A stretch of 64,000 bases of DNA, from positions 248,001-312,000 of the forward strand of contig JAFREQ010000026.1 of the NCBI GenBank assembly GCA_025331565.1. The letters run 5' to 3'. A program made the translations under genes and the position numbers. The DNA is from Holacanthus passer (taxonomy: Eukaryota > Chordata > Actinopteri > Pomacanthidae). Shown in pieces: positions 24,267-36,600 of the stretch (its first letter is position 1; each line of letters opens with the position of its first letter). A model generated the notes under the pieces. The model saw only the letters and a program-made list of their open reading frames with translations, was not told where the DNA came from and did not search any database.

Positions 24267-25449
24267 ACACATACACACACGCGCACGCGCACACACACAC
24301 AGCATCTCTTCTTTTGCTGAATTTCTACCACTCCACACAGCACCCTCTCCCAGGAGTGTACACCACCACATACACACATACCAGGAATATTTACTGAGAA
24401 CCGCAGTCTCACACAGAGCGGTCCCTGTGCAGTAAACATCCAAGGTGGGATGATTTTCCCCGTGGGTGGCTGTTCATTTGTATGCTCCTTTCACTGTCCA
24501 TCACCTCTGCTGCCCCCATCCACGAAAGCAAATACTCACAGCCACAGAACTTGTCGTCATTCTCAACAGACTCGGGAATGTCATGCATATTTCTACCTGC
24601 GAGTGTGTGTGTATCTTCTCTCTATTGGCTACATGCACTCATTTCATTTATTAATGCTGTGTATCGTCCCAATCAATGGTCAGCGGTGTGATGAAGGTCC
24701 TTGCCTGAGGGGAGAGCGAGCGAATGGAAAAGGCTCGGAGATGTGCAGCGTTCACAGAATCATTAAGTCTGAGCTCAGGCCTGTGTGTACGTGTGTGTGT
24801 GTATTGTGCTTAACAAGTAATCATTAGTGCTGGATATGCAGTGCGGGTGTCAGAGTGTTATCCAGGTATTGTTTGAAGATCTCTGGCTGTCTACTCTGTA
24901 GTGCCGACTGGAGAAAATCAAAGCCCTGAACATCTAAAGTATGTGTGTATATTCAAGTGTCAAGTGTGTGTGCGCAGGTGACAAGCCTTCTCCCACCATT
25001 CCATGAGAGAGCAGAAACTGAAATAGGCCTATATGCTCCAGTAAAACTATAGTCAAGGGGTTGAAACTTTTCCTATGTTTTATAATGCAAGACATATGGC
25101 AGAGAGCAAATTAATTTCAGTATTAGATTCAATCTTTGCGTCGTAAGTAAGACAAACTGCTTTGCAAAATTTAGTTAAAATTTAATGCATCTACATGACA
25201 CAGCAATTAAAATATAGCTAATGAATCCAGAGTGAACACTTACTTACACAGTATTTTTTGTGATGAGGTCCCTGACAACTCTGTTACACTTTACTGTTGG
25301 CTGCTTCTTTCAAAATTGCGAAGACTGTAATGAGTCAGTCAGTCTCTAAGGAGAGGTTTTTTTATTTAAAAAAAACTGTTCAGTATTTTCAGACTTGTGC
25401 TTATTCACTTTCTTGTTAAGAGATATATGAGATTGATGCAACTCTCTCA

Positions 25450-25890
25450 AGGTAACAAAATTCATCTACAAGCCCTTCTAACACTCACTAATAAACAGGT
25501 TATATCTCGCTTGTAGTGCAAAAACATCAAGTTTGAAGTTAATACTGTGACTGACCAAGTCCTGGAGTCCCTGTGTCACAGTGGCAAGAGCCCAGGACCA
25601 CAACATGATGTTTTCACTCTTTGGTTTTAGTGTGGATTGAACAAACAAGATATCACATAATAATTAGTGAGCTTTAGAGTTGCTGGCAGGAGGATTTTGC
25701 TACTTTCAGAAGGAGCCAGGCTAGCTGTTTCTGATGCCGAATGGACAGATGTGACAGTGCTATCAATCTTCTCCTCTATTTCTCAACATAAAACTTTAAC
25801 TTGCCTGCCTGGTTGCTGGCTGATTAGCTCCATGTTAAAGTGGTGTCAATCTCCTCATCTAACTAGGAATTTGAATATTTTCAAAAATGA
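25450..25890. repeat. Dispersed fish repeat, inverted arrangement
   Basis: A left fragment (25450-25515) is the inverted counterpart of 25635-25710; both carry CTCACTAAT...TTATATCT/AGATAT...ATTAGTGAG words. The right part continues through AGCCAGGCTAGCTG and ATCAATCTTCTC to about 25890. I recognise this as a very common fish dispersed sequence (words such as AACAAACAAGATAT and GAGCTTTAGAG), but I cannot assign its class. Confidence 0.7.
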
Positions 25891-27314
25891 TTATTATTCA
25901 TGTTGAGTTTTGTTATTTCTGTTATGATTTCGTTCTGGAGCTTGAATAAAGCCTCATGCCCAATGTGTCCTGGCGAGCTGAACTATACGAGACCACAGAG
26001 ACAGCCGGGTGGACAAGCGACCAATGAAGTTCTTCTGGAGGCGGGAGGACTGACCAATGAGAAAGCAGGACTGATTGGAGGTGATTTACGTTCCTGACAT
26101 CTTTAACCAAATTACCCAGCATCCCTTGCGGTGTGATTACTGTGATGCACAGTCTTGATGCTTGTGTGTAAAGTGTGTGTGTCTGTTATTTCACTTCTCC
26201 CAAGGCAACAGCTCAAGCAGAACTGGAAGACAGATTTGGACACAACAAGTGAGATTCAAAACTACCAGACAGTAAAAAAACATGTTTTCAGATTTTGTGT
26301 GATCGTCTGATATTTGCTATCTCTGGCAGTTATCACAGTAACCATGCCCGCTGACCTGCAGGCGAGGCTTAGACAACATGTTCGGGGTTTTATGAAGTAA
26401 TCTCATTGATCGCAAGCCAAGACTGCTGTCAGGACATCCAGAAGATTTTCCTAGCATTTGTTTGAATTTATCAGAATCTAACAAGCTTGTTGTGTAAATT
26501 TCAGCCAGTGCAAAACAATTTCAATCAAAATGTCTTCCTTTCAGCAATCTGAAGTCTAATACATATTGATCCACACTGGCTGTAATAGGAAAATATAATA
26601 AAACTGTCTGTGCTGACATGCATTTGATTAGCTGACTCCCTGGTGACTACTAGTGTCATTTTCCATAAGACTAAATGAGTGGCCTAAAGATTTTGAAATG
26701 AGCTGAGGGAAGCCTCGCTTAGCAGTCACAAATTTGTCATCTGAAGTGTTTCCTTTTAAAATTATACCACCTGACCAATTCAATTCAAGGCAGAATATAG
26801 AATATATGATATATAGTGATTTTTGTGGTTCACTGATGTCTTGCTACTGAGACCAGCACACTTTCTATTAGAGTTAACAGGCTCATCTGACTGGAAGCCT
26901 GCATGATCCATCAGTTCATTTCAGCCACTCTGCTCTCTCAGCTCTGCTCTTAAAGACAGATAGTGGGAGACTGTCTCATTTCACGCTTGCAGGAGTTAAT
27001 GCTATTAAACTAGACACACAGATACACTCAAATGTGCACAATTTCAAACACACACATACACACATGCGCGCACACACAAAGATGTAGCTGCTAGCCTATC
27101 TGATGGCCTGAACAATGGCAACCTCTGAGATAAAGAGCTGCTTTCCTGTTCCAGTGATACACTGCCATGTTCAGTCTCTAGATGATATGTGTGTGAGTGT
27201 GAGTGTGTGTGGGCAGTTGTGCCTTTGTGCGTGAGTACACATTTGCACCTGCGCTGTGACTGATGCAGGACCAATCCCTCAGTGATCCCATTACAAGGGT
27301 CTGACAAGTGAGGG

Positions 27315-27318
<4 letters not shown>

Positions 27319-27380
<62 letters not shown>
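27319..27380. repeat. (TG)n microsatellite
   Basis: Uninterrupted TG tract of 62 bp. Confidence 0.98.
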
Positions 27381-27381
<1 letters not shown>

Positions 27382-27574
27382 TGGAGAGGATCATCTAAGG
27401 ACCGCTGTTAGTTAGCAGCATTCTCTATCACTGTGGCATGTTATTATCTGGCTCGGGCCTATGTTACATCACTCATGCTTACACATACACACATGCACAT
27501 ACACAGGCACGCACAAACACACACAAACACAGATTTGTCTTGATATTCTTGTGCGGACACTACTGACTACGTAA

Positions 27575-27815
27575 GAATTAAAGACTTCTTGGGAAATACC
27601 CTTATTTGCTTTCTATAAGTTAGAAGAGAAGATTGATATCCCTCTTATGTCTGTCTGTCAAATATAATGCTGATGTAAAGAGACAATTAACTCAGTTTAG
27701 CAAAATGTTATAGCACATGTTATATCTTGTTTGTTTAATCCGTTTAAAAACAGAAGTAAATTTGTGGTTTTCAGAGGAGTTATGTGCTTGGAATTTTTCT
27801 TGGCCAGGCACAGAA
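27575..27815 (-). repeat. Dispersed fish repeat, second copy
   Basis: Reverse-oriented relative to 25553-25890. Shared words after reverse complementing are GGATTAAACAAACAAGATAT and GATATCAATCTTCTC. It also has the typical edges CTTGGGAAATACCCTTATT and TTCTTGGCCA. The copies are diverged, so the insertions are old. Confidence 0.7.
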
Positions 27816-28807
27816 AACAGTAACCCAGCCGTGATGACAAGACTCAAAGAAGTCAGTGCTCAAAATAGCTCATGCACGTAACTCCTCATAAAAGCACAAC
27901 ATGTCTACTCTTAAACAAAAACCTTATCAAAACCCTAAACCCAAGTCACTGAAAGATGTGAGGACTAGATAAAATATCACCACAATTACGATACAATATC
28001 TTCATTCTGAAGCTCAAAAATTCAAGACAAGTGCAAGAAGAACAAACCCATTTACACAATCCCCTTATACTTACTGACATCATGACATCAGCCAACACTT
28101 TGGGGGGTTGGACATGTGCCAGTGAAGCTAAAAGGGAAGTGCAGCTTGCTGGTCACACACAGATCATGACAGACATCATATAGTAGGGCTTGATGTAAGC
28201 AGAACACACAGTACATTTCTAAATAACAAGTGCACGCAATTTTAAAACTTTTTTAGAATAGAAGTACAGGATCTTATTGGAATGACACCGGATGTGGCTC
28301 TGCGTACACACTGTGCTGCCAACCAGTCTTTATCTCTATGCAAACCTGACCTCCCAGGACCTTATTATTCCTGTGCAGTGCCAACCTGCCTGCCTGACAG
28401 TGGAGTTCAACTCAGCCAGTCTAGTCAGCTCATGTTAAATGATACATCACTTACTGTATACTTACAGGCATCCATATAAATTTCAAGCGCTGATGAATAT
28501 GCTAAATATTCAGTAAACCATGGAGTGGAGCAAACTTTGTATAAAATGATCTGCATCCACATCCATCAACTGTCTATATTAAAATCACACAGTTGCACAG
28601 AAGATCTTTATGTCTGATATGTGAATAACTGACAATGCACATCTCATTATAGTGACAGAAATGCAAAGTTACAAGTTCTGCGTAAAGTTTGTGCTGAAAT
28701 ATGCTCTGTAAAATTTAGCTGTAAAAGCTATGACCTGTGAATTTCACTGTTGTACCTCAGTGTGTGTTGGTGGTGACCAGGGCGTTCTCCACACCTGCGC
28801 TGCACCA

Positions 28808-29025
28808 TATATAAGAGCTAAAACTTCAGAGAGAGAGAACTATTTGGCTAATTGAGGCAAATGGTCTTTTGTGTGTGTACGTGTCCCTGTAGCTGTATCA
28901 GGTGGGCTTGGAACAGATTATACTTTCCCTCTTCATATTTCTCCTCAGGCTCCTCGTTTACTTGCTGCTTGTACCAGCACCTGAGAGGAGATTATTGTTG
29001 AGAGACTTGCAGCAGAACAGGCAGA
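28808..29025 (+). promoter_or_regulatory. TATA box with exon-like segment
   Basis: A canonical TATATAAG at 28808-28815 is followed by a segment with a good acceptor (TTTCTCCTCAG ending at 28948) and a consensus donor (AGA then GTAAGT at 29026). The 77-bp interval 28949-29025 is open in one frame (starts LLVYLLLVPAPERR), but no partner exon was recognised. It could be part of a non-coding RNA or a chance arrangement. Confidence 0.25.
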
Positions 29026-29039
29026 GTAAGTAGATCTCC

Positions 29040-32000
29040 TCTCTTCTGCTCTAATCTAATCAAATTTGATGTTTCCAAACACACAGCAGCTGGCTAAAGG
29101 CACAGCAATGATACCCTATAGAACAAAGCCCACGCTTGTTGTTGGAGACTTACCTAAGCTTCTCCAATTCCTACCTCAATTTAGCATTCTCTCCCTGAAG
29201 CTTAACGCTGAAAACAACAAGAAAGCAATTTAACGGCCTGACACTGTGAGTGTGTGCTTAGGTGTGTATGTGTATTACCCTCAAAATTGTCTGTTTGTGG
29301 AGCAGACATCCTCTGTGGGCTGATGGGGGCAAGTCTCCTATGGTCTCCACATTCACTCTGCAACAACATAGTAAAGGAAATTCAAACACCGAGAGACGCT
29401 ACTGACACAAACAACCCTTTAAAAATATCTTAGCCCTCTGAAAATATTATTCCACCTTTTTACGAATATGGATTACATGTCCAAATATGTACAGAGGTAA
29501 ACAATATAGTAACAGTGTGACTATCACCTTTTTGTTTACTGTTATTTGAGATTAAAATATATTTTATAAACATGTTACATGTTTGTAAAAGAGCTACATA
29601 GATGTTGAGGGTCTATATAGGATTGGGTGGTGGTAGATATGCTACCACTTTTAAGCTTAAAACATCGAATGTAATTTCTTTCTTCATGTGAATGAAATAA
29701 TAGGGGGAAGGGCTGATAGCTTTGATACACTATGTGTACATCAAATGTAGAGATCACTTCACTTCAGTCTGTACTGCAAAGGTCCTTTCATCACTTTGAC
29801 CTATCCAGCTCTCACTTTCATCTTACGCTAATGAGGGGCTCATTAATTTCTAATCAAAGGATCCTGATTTACTGCAGGTCCATTGAGGATATTCAGCCCT
29901 CTATAGACAGAAAGTGGATGGGGTCATCACGTTTTAAACAATACATGAGAGCTCACATAAACACACAAGCTGAAGGTGAATCTGTCTCCAAAAATTTCGG
30001 CCACTTTTAATCAGATGTATTAAATTCTATACAGCTGAGACTGGGGTGAAGAAGAAAAAAAGAGACGAGGGAGAAAAAGATGGAATGGTATGAAGACTGA
30101 AAAGAGAGCTGCTTTGTGTTAAAGCATGGCAAAAAGGTCCCTCACACACACATCTGGAAAGAAGACACTATCTCACTGTGTGTTGGTGACTGTGTATGTG
30201 TGTGTGCTTATGTGCACACGCATGCAGGAATGGCCGTTCCGCCACGTTCCAGATAATTCCACACACAGGCGGGTCCACACTCTCCCGCTATACTCCCGGC
30301 CCAGCTCAACTAACACACCATCAGTCACTCTGGTCTGTGCTTGTGTGTAACTGTCCAGACTCAGTGAAACAGACGACTGCGCCTGTCTGTCATAGGCTGT
30401 TTAACAAGAAATTCTGCCTCGAGACTCTCAATCTACAGCTGCTGAGAGCCAGTGGAGCAAACCACAAGTTTTATCAGTAAAAAACACATTCAACCTATCA
30501 GCCGAATCAATCACATCTCTACAGATTTTCACCTAGACTCTAAAGCATTAAAACATCATATGGAAGTAGTCGTGCTGTTGCAGCGGAATATCAAAAGAAT
30601 TCCTACGAGAAATTGAGTTAGCAGATGATATAATAATCCAATCAAAATCAGAGTTGGTCTGTTATTACTAGTATCCAATTAAGGTAGAGTGTTATCATGT
30701 GCTCCCATTTGCCTTCAGCATGGAATGACGAAAATCAAGAAGTGGTGAACAGGAAAATATGCGTATGGTTTAAAGACACAGATATTTTGTGTCCTCATAT
30801 AACCCAGAACAATAACTTTGATGTGAAATAGCTCATTAAGAATCAAAATACCTTTAATAATGTCTGCAGAATAATAAAGCTGAATTCATACAGTAAACTC
30901 ATTGTTCCTTCTTCCTAATGCTTTTAAAAGTATGACTGTCCGGGGATGGTCTGCTGGATTGATTGCATTTATTTAAAAAAATCTATTAAATGTTAACATC
31001 AGCATGTATGAACAATAGGAGAATTTACAGCTATGTTTTGCTGTCATGTTGCTGTCAAGACTTTCAGATGAATAACATCTATGGCGGACAGAACCGTATG
31101 GTGAAATAAATCCAGGGGTTCAGTTCAAACTGAACCAACAATGTTTCTGCCGTCTTACAGTCAACCTGAGCCTGTTAGAAACACTTCATCTGCCAAATAT
31201 GACAAAGACACTTCAGCTCAAACAAAAGACCAGGTGCACATACAGGAGAATTTATTCAGTTTCAATACTTGACTTAGACCAGAGACAACAAAGGTCTATA
31301 TGAAACAAAAGACAGCAGTTTAGCAGCCACAGTCATCCACCTATGTCACAGTGCCATCTAGCTTTTAATTTAAGAATTGCAAAGACATTTTCTGCAGTTA
31401 ATTAATTAATAACAAGCACTTAATGTTTTCTTTCTACACTGCAAAACTGAAGGAACAAAAATGCTTTATTTAATGTTGTTCAATAGGATGACATACTGCA
31501 TCTATCATTGAGATAAAGAGCAGAATCATTTGGCTCATACAGTCCTGTGGAAATCTGTACAATCAAAAAAAATATATTCTACTGCAATAACCCTGTAATA
31601 CATACTAACTTAATAAGACGAAGATTTTTGTGTATTCTATGTTAAAAACATGCTCCTTCAACTCAATGTTCATTCTTGGGGCTAGTTTGTGGTGGTGTTG
31701 TATTAGACTGCATTATTGTGTCACTGTTATTTTGTTCAACACTTGTATCCAGAGAGGATACAGATATGTATTTGATAACCAAAGACACACCTGCTGGGGC
31801 TGTTAATTCACACAGCACACTGTAGTGATACAAGTTAACAGAGAGGAGCACTGAGTGGCCGTAGACACAGAAAACAACCCTGACGCAGTGCAGAGAGTGT
31901 GAAACAAACATTCATGAGACCTTCAGAGCACCAGAGTGACTCACACCAACCTCATGTTTTCACTCTGCACGCTCGTCCATTTGTCTTCAGTAATAAACTT

Positions 32001-32250
32001 AAAATGTTTAGAGTGAATGAATTACTAATAAAGGAGCCAATTCAGTTTGAGGCTCAACAGTAATATCACACAAAGGTCAGTAAAACACATCTGCTTCTTT
32101 TGTGCACATGTGCATTTAGTTGCACACACACACACAAACACGGCATGCCAGGCCTCTCTTTGGACACAGGCACTTGCTGAAGTGCAGAATGTTAAATAAA
32201 CCAATGGAGGAATTCCACTGAGTCAACACAGCCTGTGGAAGTGGAGAGCT
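29040..32250. other. Intergenic, no gene seen
   Basis: AT-rich unique sequence with few microsatellites. An exon-like minus-strand frame (31663-31879) is listed separately. Nothing else was recognised. Confidence 0.55.
31663..31879 (-). other. Possible terminal exon, unrecognised
   Basis: On the minus strand an acceptor-like CTGCACTGCGTCAG precedes 72 codons of ordinary composition (contains YGHSVLLSVNLYHYS and ELTAPAGVSL) and a TGA at 31663. The tail is Ser/Thr/Asn/Pro-rich. I recognise no family and found no upstream exon. Chance remains a good explanation. Confidence 0.18.
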
Positions 32251-32251
32251 C

Positions 32252-32255
<4 letters not shown>

Positions 32256-32307
<52 letters not shown>
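32256..32307. repeat. (TG)n arm of inverted microsatellite pair
   Basis: Uninterrupted TG tract of 52 bp. Only 58 bp separate it from the complementary CA tract at 32366-32410. Confidence 0.98.
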
Positions 32308-32309
<2 letters not shown>

Positions 32310-32364
32310 TGCTGGGAGCAGAACAGAGTGGTGTCTGTCACAGGGCAGCCCTGAGTAAACACAC

Positions 32365-32365
<1 letters not shown>

Positions 32366-32410
<45 letters not shown>
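32366..32410. repeat. (CA)n arm of inverted microsatellite pair
   Basis: Uninterrupted CA tract of 45 bp, able to pair with the TG tract upstream to form a long hairpin with a 58-base loop. Confidence 0.98.
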
Positions 32411-32411
<1 letters not shown>

Positions 32412-32594
32412 TGTTTAGAACTTACCTGCCCGTGGAATGCACAGAATCCAGCTGCTATGGCAACAGAAACCTGTCAGTAAATCTCTGTTTAACACCTTCT
32501 CTCTCTGTCACACACACACACCTGACCTCCAGATTTCACTGGGATGATTCAGTGTTTCCTGTAGCAGCACTCTAGATATATTTCTTTCATTTAA

Positions 32595-32720
32595 TGATAA
32601 GATATGCTATACTTTATTCTCCCTGAGGGGAAACTTGTTTTGGAGTCACAGCACTGCTGATCTATCAAGATTAACGATGAAACTACACAAAAGTCAATAG
32701 ATCAACCAACCATTGAATAA
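32595..32720 (-). mobile_element. LINE/SINE 3' tail, reverse copy
   Basis: The reverse complement reads TTTCCCCTCAGGGAGAATAAAG followed by TAT/ATCTTAT, matching the tails at 35188-35230 and 56446-56487. The short CCCTC...GAGGG-type stem plus AATAAAG and an ATCT-type simple tail is the 3' signature of a common fish retroposon. Its family is not assigned. Confidence 0.55.
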
Positions 32721-33375
32721 ATAGTACTCAACACATTCACAATAAATAACAATATAGAACATGTTGAACTTGAAACATTCACACAACACCTCCCAAATAG
32801 TTTTATCTTGTACTCATTTACATTCATAAGCCTTTTTCACAGCACTGTGACCCTGAAACTCAAGCAGCTACAAGAAATTAAGCCATCATTCATTTTTTTA
32901 TTAACACCTGTGTCAGTACATCTTCTATGAACCTATGAAACCTATTCAGCAATGCCAGTAAAGAAATGCTGCACAACCCTTGCAGCCAATAACACATACT
33001 ACTTATTTAGCCGTTACATTTCATTTACAGTTAAAATGTGTTTAATTATTCAGATGGCAGAGGCCACACTAGTTTTGAACAGGTTTATGTTGGTTACTAA
33101 GAATTGTTTGCATAGTACATACTGTTGGCCATGCAATTAGTTTGTAGAGTGAAACTGGGACACTGTATAATAGACCTTTTCACAGCAGACATGTAGATTT
33201 GTTGAAGCAGGAAAACCACAGGTGGAACTAATAACGTTAACATTAATGATGGCCTCAGCATTTAATGCAATGCAGCAATTAATCATGTGATTAGATACAC
33301 CTGCTTATGTCAAGTTAAAATGTCCATGAAAAGGTCAATTGTGCTGAAAAACTGTTACTTAATTTCACCACTTTA

Positions 33376-33389
33376 CCACCAGGGGGTAG
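33376..33389 (+). promoter_or_regulatory. CTCF-like motif
   Basis: CCACCAGGGGGTAG, extending to GTA, agrees with the vertebrate CTCF core (CCACCAGGGGGCGCTA) at 13 of 16 positions, including the full CCACCAGGGGG. It lies about 320 bp upstream of the riok2 start codon, where the gene-poor region meets the gene cluster. Confidence 0.55.
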
Positions 33390-33539
33390 TAATGGTCCGC
33401 TGCGTTGTGCTTAATGCTATTAAAATTATTATGATAATCAAATTCTTATTATTACATTTCTGTAATAGACTTTGCTCAAACGTTGCTAATATGAGTCGAG
33501 TGCAATCTTGTGTGTTGTTTTCCAAGTGCCGTGTATTTG

Positions 33540-33698
33540 TACGTCTAGGTGACGTTAAACTTAAAACGGAAGTGACGTTTCTCCGTTGCCCGAACTTCCC
33601 CCTTGCACGTGTGTTTACTAAAAATGTGGACAGCTGAGCTTAAAAAATAACAGTAATAATATTATAAACACGCTAACGGTTTGAGCACCGGGTGAAAC
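33540..33698 (+). promoter_or_regulatory. riok2: riok2 promoter and 5' untranslated region
   Basis: The composite ACGGAAGTGACGT (33566-33578) joins an ETS site to a CRE-like site, a pairing frequent in housekeeping promoters. A CACGTG E-box follows at 33606-33611, and another GTGACGTT lies near 33550. There is no TATA box. The start site is inferred to fall between about 33600 and 33690. This suits a constitutively needed ribosome-assembly gene. Confidence 0.55.
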
Positions 33699-36600
33699 AT
33701 GGGGAAGCTGAATGTCGTGGTGTTGAGATACTTATCTCGAGATGACTTCCGAGTCCTCACAGCGGTAAGTAGCGAGTTGCTAACTGTGCTAAGCTAACTT
33801 CAGCCGGTTTGTCATTACAGTAGCTAACACGACGTGAGCTAACGTTAAAATACGTACATCAAACAGTTTTGTCAGCATCTCTTTAACATTTGCCTGATGG
33901 CATGTCACCGTTGTAGTGGGTAAAATAATAGTGTTGTCATTATAGAGATGTGGGTGTTCATTAACAAAACAAATCACCATACAAAAACGTGCGTTATGTT
34001 AATAATAAGTCTGTTTCCCCATAAATTTGTGTTGAAAGATCACATTTTTCACGTCTATCTTATACCATAAGCTCATATATGCATTGAAAGGGACATAGGC
34101 TGCTGTAATCATTCGTCTTGTCTATACTGGTCCTGAAGAGATCCCTTTTTAAAGCGATATAACTGCAAGTAATAGGAGACTAAAGTCCTCGTTCTGTCAA
34201 AATGTTTTCTAAAGTTAAGCTGAAGCTAATATGAGGTTTTAGCAGTCCGTGTTAGACAAATCAAGTAGATATTTTCCAACGTTACTGTCTTCTCACTGCG
34301 AAATCCCCTGTTTGTTTTTCACCAGATACTGTTTACTTGCTGAACTGCACATTAACGTAAAGAGGGAACTGCAACACCCCCAAAATAATATATTACCCTT
34401 ACCAAAATCCCAGACTATGGTCTCATCAAGCATTGCCCAGTTCATCTTACATTTTGCATTTCAGCACTCACAGTGATCAGATTATGTATGTTCCTGTGAA
34501 TTTCCCCTCACACAGGTAGAAATGGGGATGAAGAACCATGAGATTGTGCCAGTGAGTCTTCTGTCCTCCATTGCTAGCCTCAAACACGGCGGCTGCAATA
34601 AGATCCTCAGAGAGCTCGTCAAACACAAACTTGTGGTCTATGAACGCACCAAGAGTAAGAAAACACACAGGAATGGTTGCTGAACCTCATTAGTCCTGGT
34701 AGAGTCTGTTTATGTGCAGCAGGTTATTTTTCTAATGTGTCATGTGTATGTCAATTTCAGCTGTTCAGGGCTACAGGTTGAACTATGGAGGATATGACTA
34801 CTTGGCTCTGAAGACCTTGTGCTCCAGGGAAGTGGTCATTTCAGTTGGCAACCAGATGGGTGTGGGTAAAGAATCAGGTTAGAAAGAAAATCACATGCAT
34901 TGTGATTATCATATCTGCATATGTTCATATCACAACCTCTCATTTGGCCTGCATGATTTGGTTGAAATCAGTGGCATAATACAATTTTTTTATTGATATG
35001 TTCAATATATACTATAATATGGTTCACAGAAGCAAAGTCAAGTGTTGAATATTTAATCTTAAATGCATCCCAGAGAAATACACATTTGTTAATAGTAGGC
35101 CTACCACTTGAAATGAAATGAAATTGTATTTCAAAAATAATTCATGAAATCATCATAGAATTTAAAACTTGCTTTCTCCAACAGAGAATTTCCCCTCTGG
35201 GGGATCAATAAAGAATTGTCTTATCTTATCAGACAATTATGCAATAGTGTTATACTACTTTCAGTGTGAATTTTCTTACCCATATCCATAAAGAAATACA
35301 GAAAACTCTATTTAACTAGAGTGTTTTAAAAGACAGTAGTTAGATTCAACAGCACCAAAGTGTGTTATGATTCCCTAGGTGTTAATGTAAATGACATCTG
35401 TTCTTTGTCACATTTCCAGGCTCCTTAGCCAAGGTCTGACACTTTCTTGTGCTCATGTTTATAGAATTATTTCTTTATGTTCACCTCCTGTAGATATATA
35501 TATTGTGGCAAGTCCAAATGGGGAGCAGTATGCTCTGAAGCTTCACAGATTGGGTCGTACCTCCTTCAGGAACCTCAAGAACAAGAGAGATTACCATAAA
35601 CACAGGAAGAACATGTCCTGGCTCTACCTCTCTCGCCTTTCTGCCATGAAGGAGTTTGCATACATGAAGGTAATGGAGCAGAAGAAAATGTCAGCAGCAA
35701 TTCATAATATATGCTGTAGGAATTCAGTTTTGTGTGGTGCATCTTTTGAGTCTTCTCCTAATTTTTCAGGCATTGTATGATCGGGGTTTTCCTGTTCCCA
35801 AACCTGTGGACTATAACAGACATGCTGTAGTGATGGAGCTCATTAATGGATATCCACTGTATGTAAACAAGCCATTCTTGTTCCTCTCTTTATATATTAC
35901 ACTAGCAATAGAAATAGTACAGTCTTCCTACTCTCTGTTTCTTATTTAATTTGTGTGTGTTGTCTCTCTCTTTCAGGTGTCAGGTGCATGAGCTGCAGGA
36001 TCCATCAGCCCTGTACAGTGAATTCATGGACCTCATAGTCAAACTGGCCAATCACGGCTTGATTCATGGAGACTTTAACGAGTTTAACCTGATGTTGGAC
36101 GACCAGGACCACATAACCATGATTGACTTCCCTCAGATGGTGTCCACCTCGCATCCTAATGCTGAATGGTTGGTGTCTCAGTTTTCAAATAGAAAATTAA
36201 TAAACTCCTAAAATTAATAAAACAAATTATTAAGTACAATTATCTTCATTTTTCTGTTTGTAGGTATTTTGACAGAGATGTCAAATGTATCAGAGATTTC
36301 TTTGCAAAACGATTCAATTACGAGAGCGAGCTCTTTCCAACTTTCAAAGACATCAGGTAACTGCTCGTTTATGAAATGCAATGAAAATTTTGTTGGTGTT
36401 CTTTTACAACATGTACAGTAAACTTTTTTTAGTGCGACTTGATTTTATGTACTTTTGTCCCAACTCTTAGAAAAATTACATTTTGCATTGTTAATTCTCT
36501 CTGCTTTTCTACATTTCTTAAAATGTGTGATTTGGTGAAAAACAAATTTTACTTGATCTTTTGTTGACACTGTTTACTCCTACAGGCGGTCTTATTCTCT

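Larger units (their letters stand above)
26130..28800. other. Intergenic, enhancer-like texture in parts
   Basis: Contains a unique AT-rich block at about 26380-26760, the TG tract at 27319-27380, a second copy of the dispersed repeat at 27575-27815 and another unique AT-rich block at about 28480-28750. No coding exon is supported. Confidence 0.55.

Noticed and set aside
1..33500. tRNA, CRISPR-like or rRNA features
   Set aside because: No B-box-like tRNA core, no regularly spaced direct-repeat array and no rRNA segment were seen; the repeats are dinucleotide microsatellites.
35150..35232. AATAAAG as an early riok2 polyadenylation site
   Set aside because: The motif belongs to a retroposon tail in intron 3, and the riok2 frame continues normally through seven further exons.
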